Origin: an uncultured Porphyromonadaceae bacterium
Lineage (GTDB): Bacteria > Bacteroidota > Bacteroidia > Bacteroidales > Muribaculaceae
Length of the DNA: 64,000 nucleotides
Reading direction: 5' to 3'
Assembly: GCA_905198125.1 (NCBI GenBank)
Contig: CAJKBH010000001.1
Span: 1-64,000 of the forward strand
This document shows, one piece after another, positions 1-8,185 of this stretch. How positions within the stretch are numbered: position 1 is the stretch's first letter; each line of letters starts with the position of its first letter. The translations under genes and the position numbers were made by a program. Below the pieces are notes generated by a model. The model searched no databases, was not told where the DNA came from, and worked only from the letters and a program-made list of their open reading frames with translations.

Positions 1-1098
1 GCGCATACGGTCCAAAGTGTCGAGGTCCTTGTCCAGAGTCTGCTTCTGTACTAAGTATTTGCGCATCATGTTTGCTGCGGCCTTGTTGCGGAAGTCGGAA
101 TAGTCGGTATACACCACTCCGCCGTCCATGGGGAGGTGGAACAGTACGGGCTTGGCCTCCTTGGTGGGGTCGATGGCGTCGATGGTCTCGAGCAGTTCGG
201 CATAGTCGGCGTCGGGATCCTGCGTCGACTGCCAGTCCACGAGCAGAGCGCGGTCGGCAAGGTCTTCGTCATCGGGATCGTAGTTCTTGCGCAGGTCGTT
301 CACCTTGAAAAGATATATGGTGATGAGGTCGCCGAGCTGGTTGCGGTCGGTGGCGAACCAGCCCACGCCGTTCATTTCGTCGATGGCAAGCAGATAGTCG
401 TCGTATGGGGAGTTGTACGGCATTCCGAGGTTCTGCGGCTGCAGGAACGAGCCGTCGGAGGCATCGCGCGTGGCCACCATGATGTCGTAGCCTCCGAGGC
501 CTTCGGGCGATTTCTGCGCGTAATAAAGTGTGGTGCCGTCGGCCATCATGAAGGGATATGCCGCGTCCTGACCCTCGTCGGTCAGGTCGTCGAGTATTGA
601 GGGTTCGGCCCATGAACCGTCCACTAATTTCGAAGCCTCCACCAGCACTAATGTGCCGAGCGAATCGGGTTCGGCCCAGACCTTGTAGTCGCCGCCTTCG
701 TTGGTGAACACATAATCCACCAGCCCTTCGGCATCCTGACCGGATGAGGGGAGTGCCGCGCCGTCACGCAGCTTGCCGGCCGACGGCGGAAGTTTGTATG
801 CCTTGAAGAAGTCGAGACGGGGCACGGAGATAGAGTCGAGAATCTCGATCTTCTCGACGCGCTGCATGAAGTTGGTGGCGTTCTCGACGCGTCGCAACAT
901 TTCGCTGCCTTCCTCGGTCTGAGTGCCGGCCACAGTACGTTTCCCCTTGCGTACGGGAGTTGGCTTCAGAAGCTCCTCGGCCAGTTCGAAGTCATAGTTG
1001 TTATATGCCTGACGCGCACGCTCCAGGTTCTCGGCACTCTGCCCTGATGCGGCCAGCGTCACTGCGGCGACCGCCATTGTCATCACAATCCTCTTCAT
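1..1098 (-). CDS. Exported PD40-like protein, 3' end cut by window
   Basis: The reading frame starts at ATG 1098 and runs off the window edge at position 1, so 366 residues are visible and the C terminus is missing. The N terminus (MKRIVMTMAVAAVTLAASGQ) is a signal peptide, so the protein is exported. A helical stretch with YNNYDFELAEELL, tetratricopeptide-like, follows. From about residue 180 there are PD40/WD40-like beta-propeller features: DAAYPFMMADGTTLYYAQ, then YNSPYDDYLLAIDE followed by GWFATDR. In Bacteroidales such proteins are periplasmic or outer-membrane associated, sometimes with an OmpA-like C terminus. Whether one is present here cannot be seen. The exact function is unknown. 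It is upstream of no visible partner and is separated from the acyl-CoA dehydrogenase operon by a strong terminator. Confidence 0.8.
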   Translation of the reverse strand, partial: MKRIVMTMAVAAVTLAASGQSAENLERARQAYNNYDFELAEELLKPTPVRKGKRTVAGTQTEEGSEMLRRVENATNFMQRVEKIEILDSISVPRLDFFKAYKLPPSAGKLRDGAALPSSGQDAEGLVDYVFTNEGGDYKVWAEPDSLGTLVLVEASKLVDGSWAEPSILDDLTDEGQDAAYPFMMADGTTLYYAQKSPEGLGGYDIMVATRDASDGSFLQPQNLGMPYNSPYDDYLLAIDEMNGVGWFATDRNQLGDLITIYLFKVNDLRKNYDPDDEDLADRALLVDWQSTQDPDADYAELLETIDAIDPTKEAKPVLFHLPMDGGVVYTDYSDFRNKAAANMMRKYLVQKQTLDKDLDTLDRMR

Positions 1099-1148
1099 AA
1101 CTGCAAAAGTAATGTAACCACAAAAGTAATGATTATTTCATAATAAAA

Positions 1149-1190
1149 CAAATAAGACCCCGCGCCGATTGCGGTGCGGGGTCTTATTTG
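1149..1190 (-). terminator. Rho-independent terminator of the acyl-CoA dehydrogenase/ETF operon
   Basis: A perfect 15-bp inverted repeat (1149-1163 and 1176-1190) contains the GC core GACCCCGC/GCGGGGTC with a 12-nt loop. On the minus strand it lies 14 bases after the stop codon of the dehydrogenase and is followed by a T-rich tract. The symmetric A/T flanks could let it work in both directions. Confidence 0.85.
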
Positions 1191-1203
1191 TCTTGAACTT
1201 TAC

Positions 1204-2907
1204 TTACTTCTGCATATAGTCGGCCAGCTGGTCGGGGCGGAAGTTGCTGATGAAGTCGGCGTGCTTTGCCACCTCTGCCTGTCCGTACTTGACGAACACA
1301 CGGAGCGAGCGGCGGAAGGCGTCGTTGCGCGTGGTATCGTCGAGCAGCAGCAGACCCATCACGGTGTAGCCGGCCATCTCGACGAGGCGGCGTGCGTGGA
1401 AGTCAACATACTCGGTGCTGTCCTGACCGGTCACGGCCTCGACGGCGGCGGCGAGCTGCTGGCTCATGAACTGCAGCGTGGCCTTTACGTCCTGGTCCTC
1501 GGGCTTGCATTCCTTCTCAAGCTCGGAGTTGATCCAGTTCAGGTATGTGCCGGTGGTGACGTGGCGGATGGCTGCCACAACCTGCAGCTGGGTCGTTCCC
1601 TCGTATATGCTGGTGATGCGGGCGTCGCGGTAAACGCGCTCGCAGGCATAGTCCTTCATGAAACCGGAACCGCCGTGAATCTGGATGCAGTCGTAGGCGT
1701 TCTGATTACAGAACTCGGAACTCATGCCCTTGGCCAGCGGAGTGAAGGCGTCGGCCAGACGGCTGTAAGCCTTGGCTTCCTTCTTCTCGTCGACGGTGAG
1801 CTTGCGCTCCTTGGCTATGTCGTCGTAAGCTTTGTAGATGTCCACGAAACGCGAGCAGGCATAGAGCAGGGCGCGCGATGCGTCGAGCTTGGCCTTCATG
1901 TTGCTCAGTATCTCGCACACGGCGGGGAACTCGATGATGGCTTTGCCGAACTGCTTGCGCTCCTTGGCATACTGCAGAGCCTCGCGGTAGGAGATCTCGC
2001 TGAGACCCACGCTCTGTGCGGCGATACCCAGACGTGCGCCGTTCATCAGCGCCATCACGTACTTGATCAGACCCATGCGGCGGCTGCCCACCAGCTCGGC
2101 GGGTGCGTTGCGGAACACCAGCTCGCATGTAGGGCTGCCCTTGATACCCATCTTGTTCTCGATGCGACGCACGGTGACGCCGCCGTTACGCTTGTCGTAG
2201 ATGAACATCGACAGACCTCGGCCGTCGTGCGAGCCTTCCTCGGAACGAGCCAGCACCAGGTGGATGTCGCTGTCGCCGTTGGTGATGAAACGCTTCACGC
2301 CGTTCAGCACCCATGTGCCGTCCTCCTTCTCGGTGGCCTTGAGCATGACGCTCTGCAGGTCGGAGCCGGCGTCAGGCTCGGTCAGGTCCATCGACATGGT
2401 CTCGCCGGCGCATACGCGGGGAATGTATTTCTGCTTCTGCTCCTCGTCGGCAAACTCATAGATTGTCTCGGCGCAGTCCTGCAGACCCCACAGGTTCTCG
2501 AAGCCCGCATCTGCGCGGCTCACGATGTCGGCGGCCATGATGTAGGGAGTGATGGGGAAGTTGAGACCGCCCAGACGGCGGGGCATCGCCATGCCCATCA
2601 GGCCGGCCTTGCGACAGGCGTCCAGGTTGGCCTGTGTGCCCGAGGCATAGATGACACGGCCGTTCTCCACACGCGGGCCCTCGTGGTCCACGCCCTCGGC
2701 GTTCTGTGAAATGGTCTCGGCGCAGATCTCGCCTACTATCTCCAGTACCTTGTCGTAGCTGTCGAGTGCGTCGGCATAGTCAAGGGGCGCGTAGTCATAC
2801 TTGCCGGCATCGGCATAGCCGCGCTCTTTCAGCTCCACGATCTTCTCCATCATCGGATGGGTAAGATAGTGCTTCAGTTCCGGATTGTCTGTATAGAAAT
2901 TAGCCAT
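1204..2907 (-). CDS. Acyl-CoA dehydrogenase
   Basis: A 567-residue FAD-dependent acyl-CoA dehydrogenase that oxidises an acyl-CoA to the trans-2-enoyl-CoA and passes electrons to ETF. Visible motifs in order are the middle-domain signature MDLTEPDAGSDL (about residue 190), RFITNGDSD, the C-terminal helical domain with YAKERKQFGK, IQIHGGSGFMKDYACERVYRD, and SIYEGTTQLQ, whose Glu is the expected catalytic base. About 100 residues beyond the classical ~380-residue core form the C-terminal extension typical of the longer Bacteroidetes members. The start is ATG 2907, 3 bases downstream of the etfA stop. It is the last gene of the etfB-etfA-dehydrogenase operon, which implies direct electron transfer to the cotranscribed ETF. 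The substrate (short-chain or branched acyl-CoA) cannot be told from sequence alone. Confidence 0.95.
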   Translation of the reverse strand: MANFYTDNPELKHYLTHPMMEKIVELKERGYADAGKYDYAPLDYADALDSYDKVLEIVGEICAETISQNAEGVDHEGPRVENGRVIYASGTQANLDACRKAGLMGMAMPRRLGGLNFPITPYIMAADIVSRADAGFENLWGLQDCAETIYEFADEEQKQKYIPRVCAGETMSMDLTEPDAGSDLQSVMLKATEKEDGTWVLNGVKRFITNGDSDIHLVLARSEEGSHDGRGLSMFIYDKRNGGVTVRRIENKMGIKGSPTCELVFRNAPAELVGSRRMGLIKYVMALMNGARLGIAAQSVGLSEISYREALQYAKERKQFGKAIIEFPAVCEILSNMKAKLDASRALLYACSRFVDIYKAYDDIAKERKLTVDEKKEAKAYSRLADAFTPLAKGMSSEFCNQNAYDCIQIHGGSGFMKDYACERVYRDARITSIYEGTTQLQVVAAIRHVTTGTYLNWINSELEKECKPEDQDVKATLQFMSQQLAAAVEAVTGQDSTEYVDFHARRLVEMAGYTVMGLLLLDDTTRNDAFRRSLRVFVKYGQAEVAKHADFISNFRPDQLADYMQK

Positions 2908-2910
2908 TGC

Positions 2911-3942
2911 TTACTTGGTGTTCTTTTTGTAGTACTTGATGAGTTTTGGAACGACGTCCTCGATGTCGCCTGTGATGACGTAGTCGGCGATGGTGTTGAT
3001 GGGGGCGTCGGGGTCGTTGTTGACCGAGATGATGATGGAGCTCTCCTGCATGCCGGCAATGTGCTGGATCTGGCCGGAGATACCGCAGGCTATGTAGAGC
3101 TTGGGACGTACCGTCAGACCGGTCTGGCCTATCTGTGCGTCATGGTCTATCCATCCGGCGTCGACAGCGGCGCGGCTTGCGCCCACCTCGCCGCCGAGCA
3201 CGTCGGCCAGCTCGCGCAGCAGCTCGAAGTTCTCCTTCGAGCCTACGCCGTAACCGCCGGCCACGACGATAGGAGCGTTCTTCAGGTTGCTCTTGGACTT
3301 CTGCACCTGGCGGTCGATGACCTCAACCACGAAGTCCTCGGGAGCGGTGTAGTCAGCCACGTTCAGGTCAATCACCTCGCCCTTGTAAGCCGGATCCTTG
3401 ATCTCCTTCTTCATCACGCCCTCGCGTACCGTGGCCATCTGGGGACGGTGGTCGGGGTTGACGATGGTGGCCACGATGTTGCCGCCGAATGCCGGACGGA
3501 TCTGCAGCAGCAGGTCCTTGTACTCGGTGCCGGTGCGGGCGTCTGTGTGGTCGCCGATTTCAAGCTGGGTGCAATCGGCGGTAAGACCCGAATGCAGCGC
3601 GCTCGATACGCGGGGACCCAGGTCGCGGCCTATGGACGTGGCGCCCATGAAGGCGATGCGCGGCTCCTTCTCCTTGAACAGGTTGATCAGTATGGAGGCG
3701 TGGGGCAGCGACGTGTAGGGATACAGACGCTTGTCCTCTACCTTATATACAGTGTCCACTCCGTAGGGGAACAGCTGATTCTCGATATCTTTCAGATTGT
3801 CGCCGGCCACTACAGCCTCGAGCTTGATGCCCAGCTTGTCGGCCAACGCGCGGCCCTTGGTGAGCAGCTCAAGGCTCACGTCGGCCACTTTACCGTCCTC
3901 ATACTCGCAATATACTATGAGGTTGTTCTTGTCTGATGCCAT
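2911..3942 (-). CDS. etfA: Electron transfer flavoprotein subunit alpha
   Basis: A 343-residue ETF alpha subunit (FixB family). The N-terminal half is the ETF alpha/beta Rossmann-like domain. The C-terminal half is the FAD-binding domain, with GGYGVGSKENFELL, GASRAAVDAGWI, QIGQTGLTVRPKLYIACGIS, GQIQHIAGM and NDPDAPINTIADY, all hallmarks of the FAD site. Together with EtfB it forms the soluble heterodimer that accepts electrons from acyl-CoA dehydrogenases. Spacing is 4 bases to the etfB stop upstream and 3 to the dehydrogenase downstream, so this is one operon. Length and motifs are normal for the family. Confidence 0.97.
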   Translation of the reverse strand: MASDKNNLIVYCEYEDGKVADVSLELLTKGRALADKLGIKLEAVVAGDNLKDIENQLFPYGVDTVYKVEDKRLYPYTSLPHASILINLFKEKEPRIAFMGATSIGRDLGPRVSSALHSGLTADCTQLEIGDHTDARTGTEYKDLLLQIRPAFGGNIVATIVNPDHRPQMATVREGVMKKEIKDPAYKGEVIDLNVADYTAPEDFVVEVIDRQVQKSKSNLKNAPIVVAGGYGVGSKENFELLRELADVLGGEVGASRAAVDAGWIDHDAQIGQTGLTVRPKLYIACGISGQIQHIAGMQESSIIISVNNDPDAPINTIADYVITGDIEDVVPKLIKYYKKNTK

Positions 3943-3946
3943 AATA

Positions 3947-4816
3947 TTATCCGATGGTATGATTAGCGATAAGTTCCTGCATCAGGACCTCGATATCCGC
4001 ATCGGTGTTCTCGACACGGCGGGCATCCTTGGCAGTGAATACTACATTCTCTATGTGCTTTACTTTTGTGGGAGAACCGGCGAGGCCGCACTGGTTCAGG
4101 TCGGCGTCGACGGAAGCGGCGTTCCATTCGCCGATGTTGAGCCATTCGCGCTCGGCCATCAGTTTCTGACGGCGCTCGTCGCTGGCAGCCTCGGAGGGCA
4201 CGGCGGCATACTTATACTTCTGCACGTTGCGGGCGTTGCGGGGACGGCAGGGGGCGGCCGAACCGTTCACTGTGATTACGGCGGGCATAGGCACCTTGAC
4301 GGTCTCCACGCCGCTCTCGATGCGGCGCAGCACGGTGGCATGGCCGTTCTCGGCGTCGATTATCTCCTCGGCGTATGTAACCTGCGGCAGAGCCAGTTTC
4401 TCGGCCACCTGGGGGCCTACCTGGGCGGTGTCGCCGTCAATGGCCTGACGGCCACCGAGTATCAGGTCGAAGTCGCCTATCTTCTTCACGGCCGTAGCCA
4501 GGGCGTAGCTGGTGGCCAGCGTGTCGGCACCGGCGAAAGCGCGGTCGGACAATACTATGCCGTTGTCGGCGCCACGGTACATTCCTTCGCGGATGATTTC
4601 GGCGGCGCGTGCCGGTCCCATGGTCAGGATGGTGACCTTGGTGCCGGGATACTTGTCCTTCAGGCGCAGGGCCTGCTCCAGGGCATTCAAATCTTCGGGA
4701 TTGAAAATCGCCGGCAACGCCGCGCGATTGATGGTCCCGTCCTCCTTCATGGCGTCTTTGCCTACGTTCCTTGTGTCAGGAACCTGCTTCGCCATTACTA
4801 TTATGTTAAGGCTCAT
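3947..4816 (-). CDS. etfB: Electron transfer flavoprotein subunit beta
   Basis: The 289-residue partner of EtfA. The N terminus MSLNIIVMAKQVPDTRNVGK is the family signature, followed by NPEDLNALEQALRLKD and the AMP/nucleotide-binding stretch AIDGDTAQVGPQVAEKLALP. I chose ATG 4816 over a longer frame that stays open to 5233, because the signature begins there and because the upstream extension overlaps the opposite-strand gene and a likely promoter at 4922-4929. It is the first gene of the minus-strand operon etfB-etfA-acyl-CoA dehydrogenase. Confidence 0.96.
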   Translation of the reverse strand: MSLNIIVMAKQVPDTRNVGKDAMKEDGTINRAALPAIFNPEDLNALEQALRLKDKYPGTKVTILTMGPARAAEIIREGMYRGADNGIVLSDRAFAGADTLATSYALATAVKKIGDFDLILGGRQAIDGDTAQVGPQVAEKLALPQVTYAEEIIDAENGHATVLRRIESGVETVKVPMPAVITVNGSAAPCRPRNARNVQKYKYAAVPSEAASDERRQKLMAEREWLNIGEWNAASVDADLNQCGLAGSPTKVKHIENVVFTAKDARRVENTDADIEVLMQELIANHTIG

Positions 4817-4921
4817 ATTATTGAATTTGTTTTTTCTATATTGGGTCTTACAGAGTATAATCAGGTTTTCGCCTTGGCGTATATCGTCATGATGTATGTG
4901 CAGCGAAAACGGATTTCCTCG

Positions 4922-4929
4922 CAAAGTTA
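4922..4929 (-). promoter_or_regulatory. Probable -7 promoter element for the etfB operon
   Basis: The minus strand reads TAACTTTG, a match to the Bacteroidetes -7 consensus TAnnTTTG, about 105 bases upstream of the etfB start. No convincing -33 TTTG is seen at the usual spacing. Confidence 0.6.
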
Positions 4930-5083
4930 CAAAAAAATTCTCACTTTCGGAATTTTCGTGCAAAATAGGTGGTCGCGGGGCACTTGGCAGGTAAGCTGAA
5001 ATTGGGTCAAACTGTAAGCGGAGTTCGGTTGTTCTAAGATGAAAAGAGGAAGGGAACGAACGGGAAAACGGAAAGGAATCACA

Positions 5084-6034
5084 ATGTATCTGAACAGACT
5101 TAGCCATATATTCCATATAATAGTTATGGGAGTCATGAGCGTGCTCGCGGGCGGGTGCGGCATCCTCGACGACCTTAAGCCCTGCGAGGGTAAGGTCAGG
5201 GTGGAGTATGACTGGAGCCGGCTGGGTTATCACGATTTCACGATGCCCGAGGGGATGACGTCGCTGTTCTATCCCGAGGCCGGCGGCGACTACTGGCGGT
5301 TCGAGACACCGTGGCAGGGTGGCTTCGTGACACCGCCGTTGGGACAGTGCCGCGTGGCTGCGCTCAACAACGATACGCGCAGCGTGGTGTGGCAGGGCTT
5401 TGATTCCGCCGAAACACTTTATGCCTACACCATGCCGGGCGAAATCCTCTCAACCGTGGCTGAACAATACCGTGGCGCCGCTCCGCCGCGCGTAACGCCC
5501 GAGCCGATGCGTCAGGCGCCGGATCCGGTATTCGTGGCCGACACCACCGAATCCGTCACCGACCAGGTACACGAAACGGTAGTAAGACTCGTTCCCCGGC
5601 AGTTCACCCCACTGTACACCATAATCGTGGAGGATGTGGAAAATATCGGCTCGGTGGTGACATGCAGCGCGTCGCTGTCAGGGCTGGCGGCCGGAAAATA
5701 CTTGGTGTCGGGACGTAGGATGGACGTGCCGGTGACTATGCCGTCGGCCATGTCGGTAAACGGGGACAGACTTATGGGAAATATGTTCTGTTTCGGGCCG
5801 GCGGCCGCTGAGATGCCGCATACGCTCAGCATATATGTGTGGCTGGCCGACGGTCAGAAGCAGGTGTATGCTTACGATGTGTCGGATATAGTGAACAGTA
5901 ATGCCGACAGTCTGATGCTGACAATACGGGTGTCGGGACTGAAGCTCCCCGACGTCAAGCCTAATCCTGACGGCGGGGGAATGGACGTGGACATCGACAA
6001 CTGGACGGTCGAAAATATTGAATTGACGAATTAA
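5084..6034 (+). CDS. DUF5119-type lipoprotein, fimbria-associated
   Basis: A 316-residue predicted lipoprotein. The signal peptide MYLNRLSHIFHIIVMGVMSV ends at a lipobox-like LAGGC, which is why I start at ATG 5084 and not at an in-frame ATG 45 bases earlier (5039). The mature protein opens with VRVEYDWSRLGYH and continues with an immunoglobulin-like beta pattern (FVTPPLGQCRVAALNNDT), characteristic of DUF5119 proteins, which accompany fimbrillins in Bacteroidales. It lies 38 bases upstream of a double fimbrillin gene and is probably cotranscribed. The likely role is as an anchor or minor component of a surface fimbria. That is inferred from context and family, not shown. Confidence 0.7.
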   Translation: MYLNRLSHIFHIIVMGVMSVLAGGCGILDDLKPCEGKVRVEYDWSRLGYHDFTMPEGMTSLFYPEAGGDYWRFETPWQGGFVTPPLGQCRVAALNNDTRSVVWQGFDSAETLYAYTMPGEILSTVAEQYRGAAPPRVTPEPMRQAPDPVFVADTTESVTDQVHETVVRLVPRQFTPLYTIIVEDVENIGSVVTCSASLSGLAAGKYLVSGRRMDVPVTMPSAMSVNGDRLMGNMFCFGPAAAEMPHTLSIYVWLADGQKQVYAYDVSDIVNSNADSLMLTIRVSGLKLPDVKPNPDGGGMDVDIDNWTVENIELTN

Positions 6035-6095
6035 AAAGGACAGCACACATATTAATAAGAACATCACACATATTGAAAAGGACAGCATACATATT
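6034..6095 (+). repeat. 20-bp near-perfect direct repeat around a TTG start codon
   Basis: Copies at 6034-6053 and 6076-6095 differ at one base and are 42 bp apart. The second copy encodes the beginning of the fimbrillin signal peptide (TTG start at 6073). The first lies just after the stop region of the upstream gene. Confidence 0.7.
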
Positions 6096-8115
6096 GATGG
6101 CGGCGGCCGCGATATTGGCTACTGGTTGTTCCAGGGACAACGGCCCGGATATTCCTGTGACCGGTCAGGCCATATCATTCACGGCTTCAGTTCCGGCCAA
6201 CGCGCAGGCCGGAGTGTCTACACGCGCAGTGGCCACGACCGGGACGCTGACCGACTTCTCGGTATATAGTTTCATCCAAGGCACTGGTCAGGAGTATATG
6301 AGCGACGTGAAGGTGAGCAAGAACCGTGACGGGCTGTGGCAATACTCTCCGACGCAATACTGGCCCAGGAATGATAAGCTGAATTTCTACAGTTTTGCTC
6401 CGTCCCGCGACCGGATACACTGTGACCCGGTGTCGGCCGACGGCACCGGCCCGGACATCCCGAACTTCGTGAACGACGGCAGCGTGGACCTGCTGTATGG
6501 TGTCAACATGGGGCTGGACGACTCCACGCCTCAGGTCAAGATCAACTTCCGGCACGCTTTGTCGCGTGTGCATTTCCGTGTGGTGCCCAAGGAGGGCGCC
6601 GGCCTGACCCTCGACATCGGCAAGGTAACTCTGGAGAATGTGTTTCAGAGCGGGTCGTTTATGTTTCCGCGACAGACTACGGCGCCGGGCGACATCACGG
6701 TAGGCTCCGGCAGCTGGAGCGACCTGAAGCGGCGTGAGTCTGTGACCGTGGGCGATGATGCCTTCTTCATGATACCGCAGGGAGTGGGCGAGGCCGACGA
6801 CGTCATGCTGCGCGTGAAGTGCCGGATATTGAAGGATGGCTCGCAGGTATGGCCCTCCGGTTCGGAGACCGTGGATCAGAACGGCATGGCCGATATAGAG
6901 ATTCCGCTTGCTCACGGCACAACGCAAAGATGGCTGCAGGGACACGCATACAATTACACGGTGTCGATAGACAATTATGTGTCGGATTATGTCGACTTCG
7001 ACATCACGGTGAACGAGTACGAGGACTTTAACGAGGCTCCCGGAGACGCACCGGATGCAGTTATAGAATATAGCGCCGTGCTGCCTGAAGGAGCGAATGT
7101 GGCCAAATTCAACGACTTCGCCGCCTGGGCCTTTACGCAGGACAATATATTGATGAACGGGATGATGGTTCAGCGGTCGGGTGCTGACTGGACGTATTCG
7201 CCTACGGTAAACTGGCCGTCGTCGTGGGTGCTGGTCAATGCGCTTGGTGAGACTGGCTGGATTGCCGACGACATACGCTATAAAAATTTCAACGTCCGGC
7301 TCAGAGGGATGCGCAACGAGCCGATACAAGTGGTGGATTTCAACGTAGGTCAGAAAGGAGGCGATGGATTGCCTGTGGGAGCCAACGGCGGGGCCGACAT
7401 GCTGTATGCCTGCGCCCATGCCGAGCGATACGAAGGCAAACCGATCAACCTCCGGTTCCGTCATGCGCTGGCCAAGGTGGTGATAAACTATCATACTCTG
7501 GAGTACGGCCTGAGGATGCGGGTGCGCGGCGCCTATTTCCGTACCAACAACACGGTCGGATCGTTCGACCTGCCGGTGATCAGCACCGAGAACGGCAATC
7601 CCGTAGGGACGAATGCCTGGACATCGTCACATCCCGGCGTGATTCAGATAGCCAAGGCCAATCCGCTGAAGTATTATGACAACAATTTGTCCCCCGGCTG
7701 CATCTTAGGCCCGGAAGTGTATGTGATACCGCAGAAAGTGACCGCGTGGGACCGTAGGCCCAACACGCCCGACGAAACGTCTACGGGTCAATATCTGTTC
7801 CTGCGGGCTGCGATGACCATGCAGGACGCCGACGGCAACGAGACGCAGGTATGGCCTGCGCCCGGCGATGCCGGTTATGTGACGGCCAAAGGCGACGCCT
7901 ATCTCTACGTGCCGCTTACCGACCGCGATATGGAATGGCAGCCGGGATACGCATACGTCTACGACATCGGTTTCGGGCGACCTAACGGCACGTTCACCGC
8001 CGACGACTACCGGAACGGCAATCCATACCCCAACACCAACATGAGCATCCATGTGCGTGTCTTTTCCGACTTCGACATGCAGCACGGCGTCAGCGACTAC
8101 TGGATCTATTTCTGA
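6073..8115 (+). CDS. Fimbrillin family protein with two fimbrillin domains
   Basis: A 680-residue predicted lipoprotein. The start is a TTG at 6073 because only this start gives a complete signal peptide (MKRTAYILMAAAAILATGC) with a basic N terminus and lipobox. The first ATG, at 6097, would leave too short a leader. Two Mfa_like_1/fimbrillin modules are visible, about residues 30-330 and 335-680. Each carries the family pattern: a WxYSPTxxWP motif (WQYSPTQYWP, WTYSPTVNWP), a DxLYG/DMLYA motif, then FRHALSRVHF or FRHALAKVVI. Fimbrillins are exported to the surface, where a donor strand completes them into fimbriae or cell-surface adhesins. Single-domain proteins of about 300-400 residues are usual, so this is a tandem duplication within one gene. 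It follows the DUF5119 lipoprotein. Confidence 0.85.
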   Translation: MKRTAYILMAAAAILATGCSRDNGPDIPVTGQAISFTASVPANAQAGVSTRAVATTGTLTDFSVYSFIQGTGQEYMSDVKVSKNRDGLWQYSPTQYWPRNDKLNFYSFAPSRDRIHCDPVSADGTGPDIPNFVNDGSVDLLYGVNMGLDDSTPQVKINFRHALSRVHFRVVPKEGAGLTLDIGKVTLENVFQSGSFMFPRQTTAPGDITVGSGSWSDLKRRESVTVGDDAFFMIPQGVGEADDVMLRVKCRILKDGSQVWPSGSETVDQNGMADIEIPLAHGTTQRWLQGHAYNYTVSIDNYVSDYVDFDITVNEYEDFNEAPGDAPDAVIEYSAVLPEGANVAKFNDFAAWAFTQDNILMNGMMVQRSGADWTYSPTVNWPSSWVLVNALGETGWIADDIRYKNFNVRLRGMRNEPIQVVDFNVGQKGGDGLPVGANGGADMLYACAHAERYEGKPINLRFRHALAKVVINYHTLEYGLRMRVRGAYFRTNNTVGSFDLPVISTENGNPVGTNAWTSSHPGVIQIAKANPLKYYDNNLSPGCILGPEVYVIPQKVTAWDRRPNTPDETSTGQYLFLRAAMTMQDADGNETQVWPAPGDAGYVTAKGDAYLYVPLTDRDMEWQPGYAYVYDIGFGRPNGTFTADDYRNGNPYPNTNMSIHVRVFSDFDMQHGVSDYWIYF

Positions 8116-8185
8116 CAATTTATAAGCGAAAATTGCGGGACCATGATAAAAGTATTAACTTTGGAATCGAAAAAAACAAATATAC

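Noticed and set aside
1174..2709. A 511-codon open frame on the plus strand opposite the acyl-CoA dehydrogenase
   Set aside because: It is a codon-bias shadow of the GC-rich minus-strand gene. The protein has no recognisable motif and is mostly Val, Leu, His and Ala. Similar shadows oppose etfA, etfB, the fimbrillin, YbbR, nusB, receptor and recN genes.
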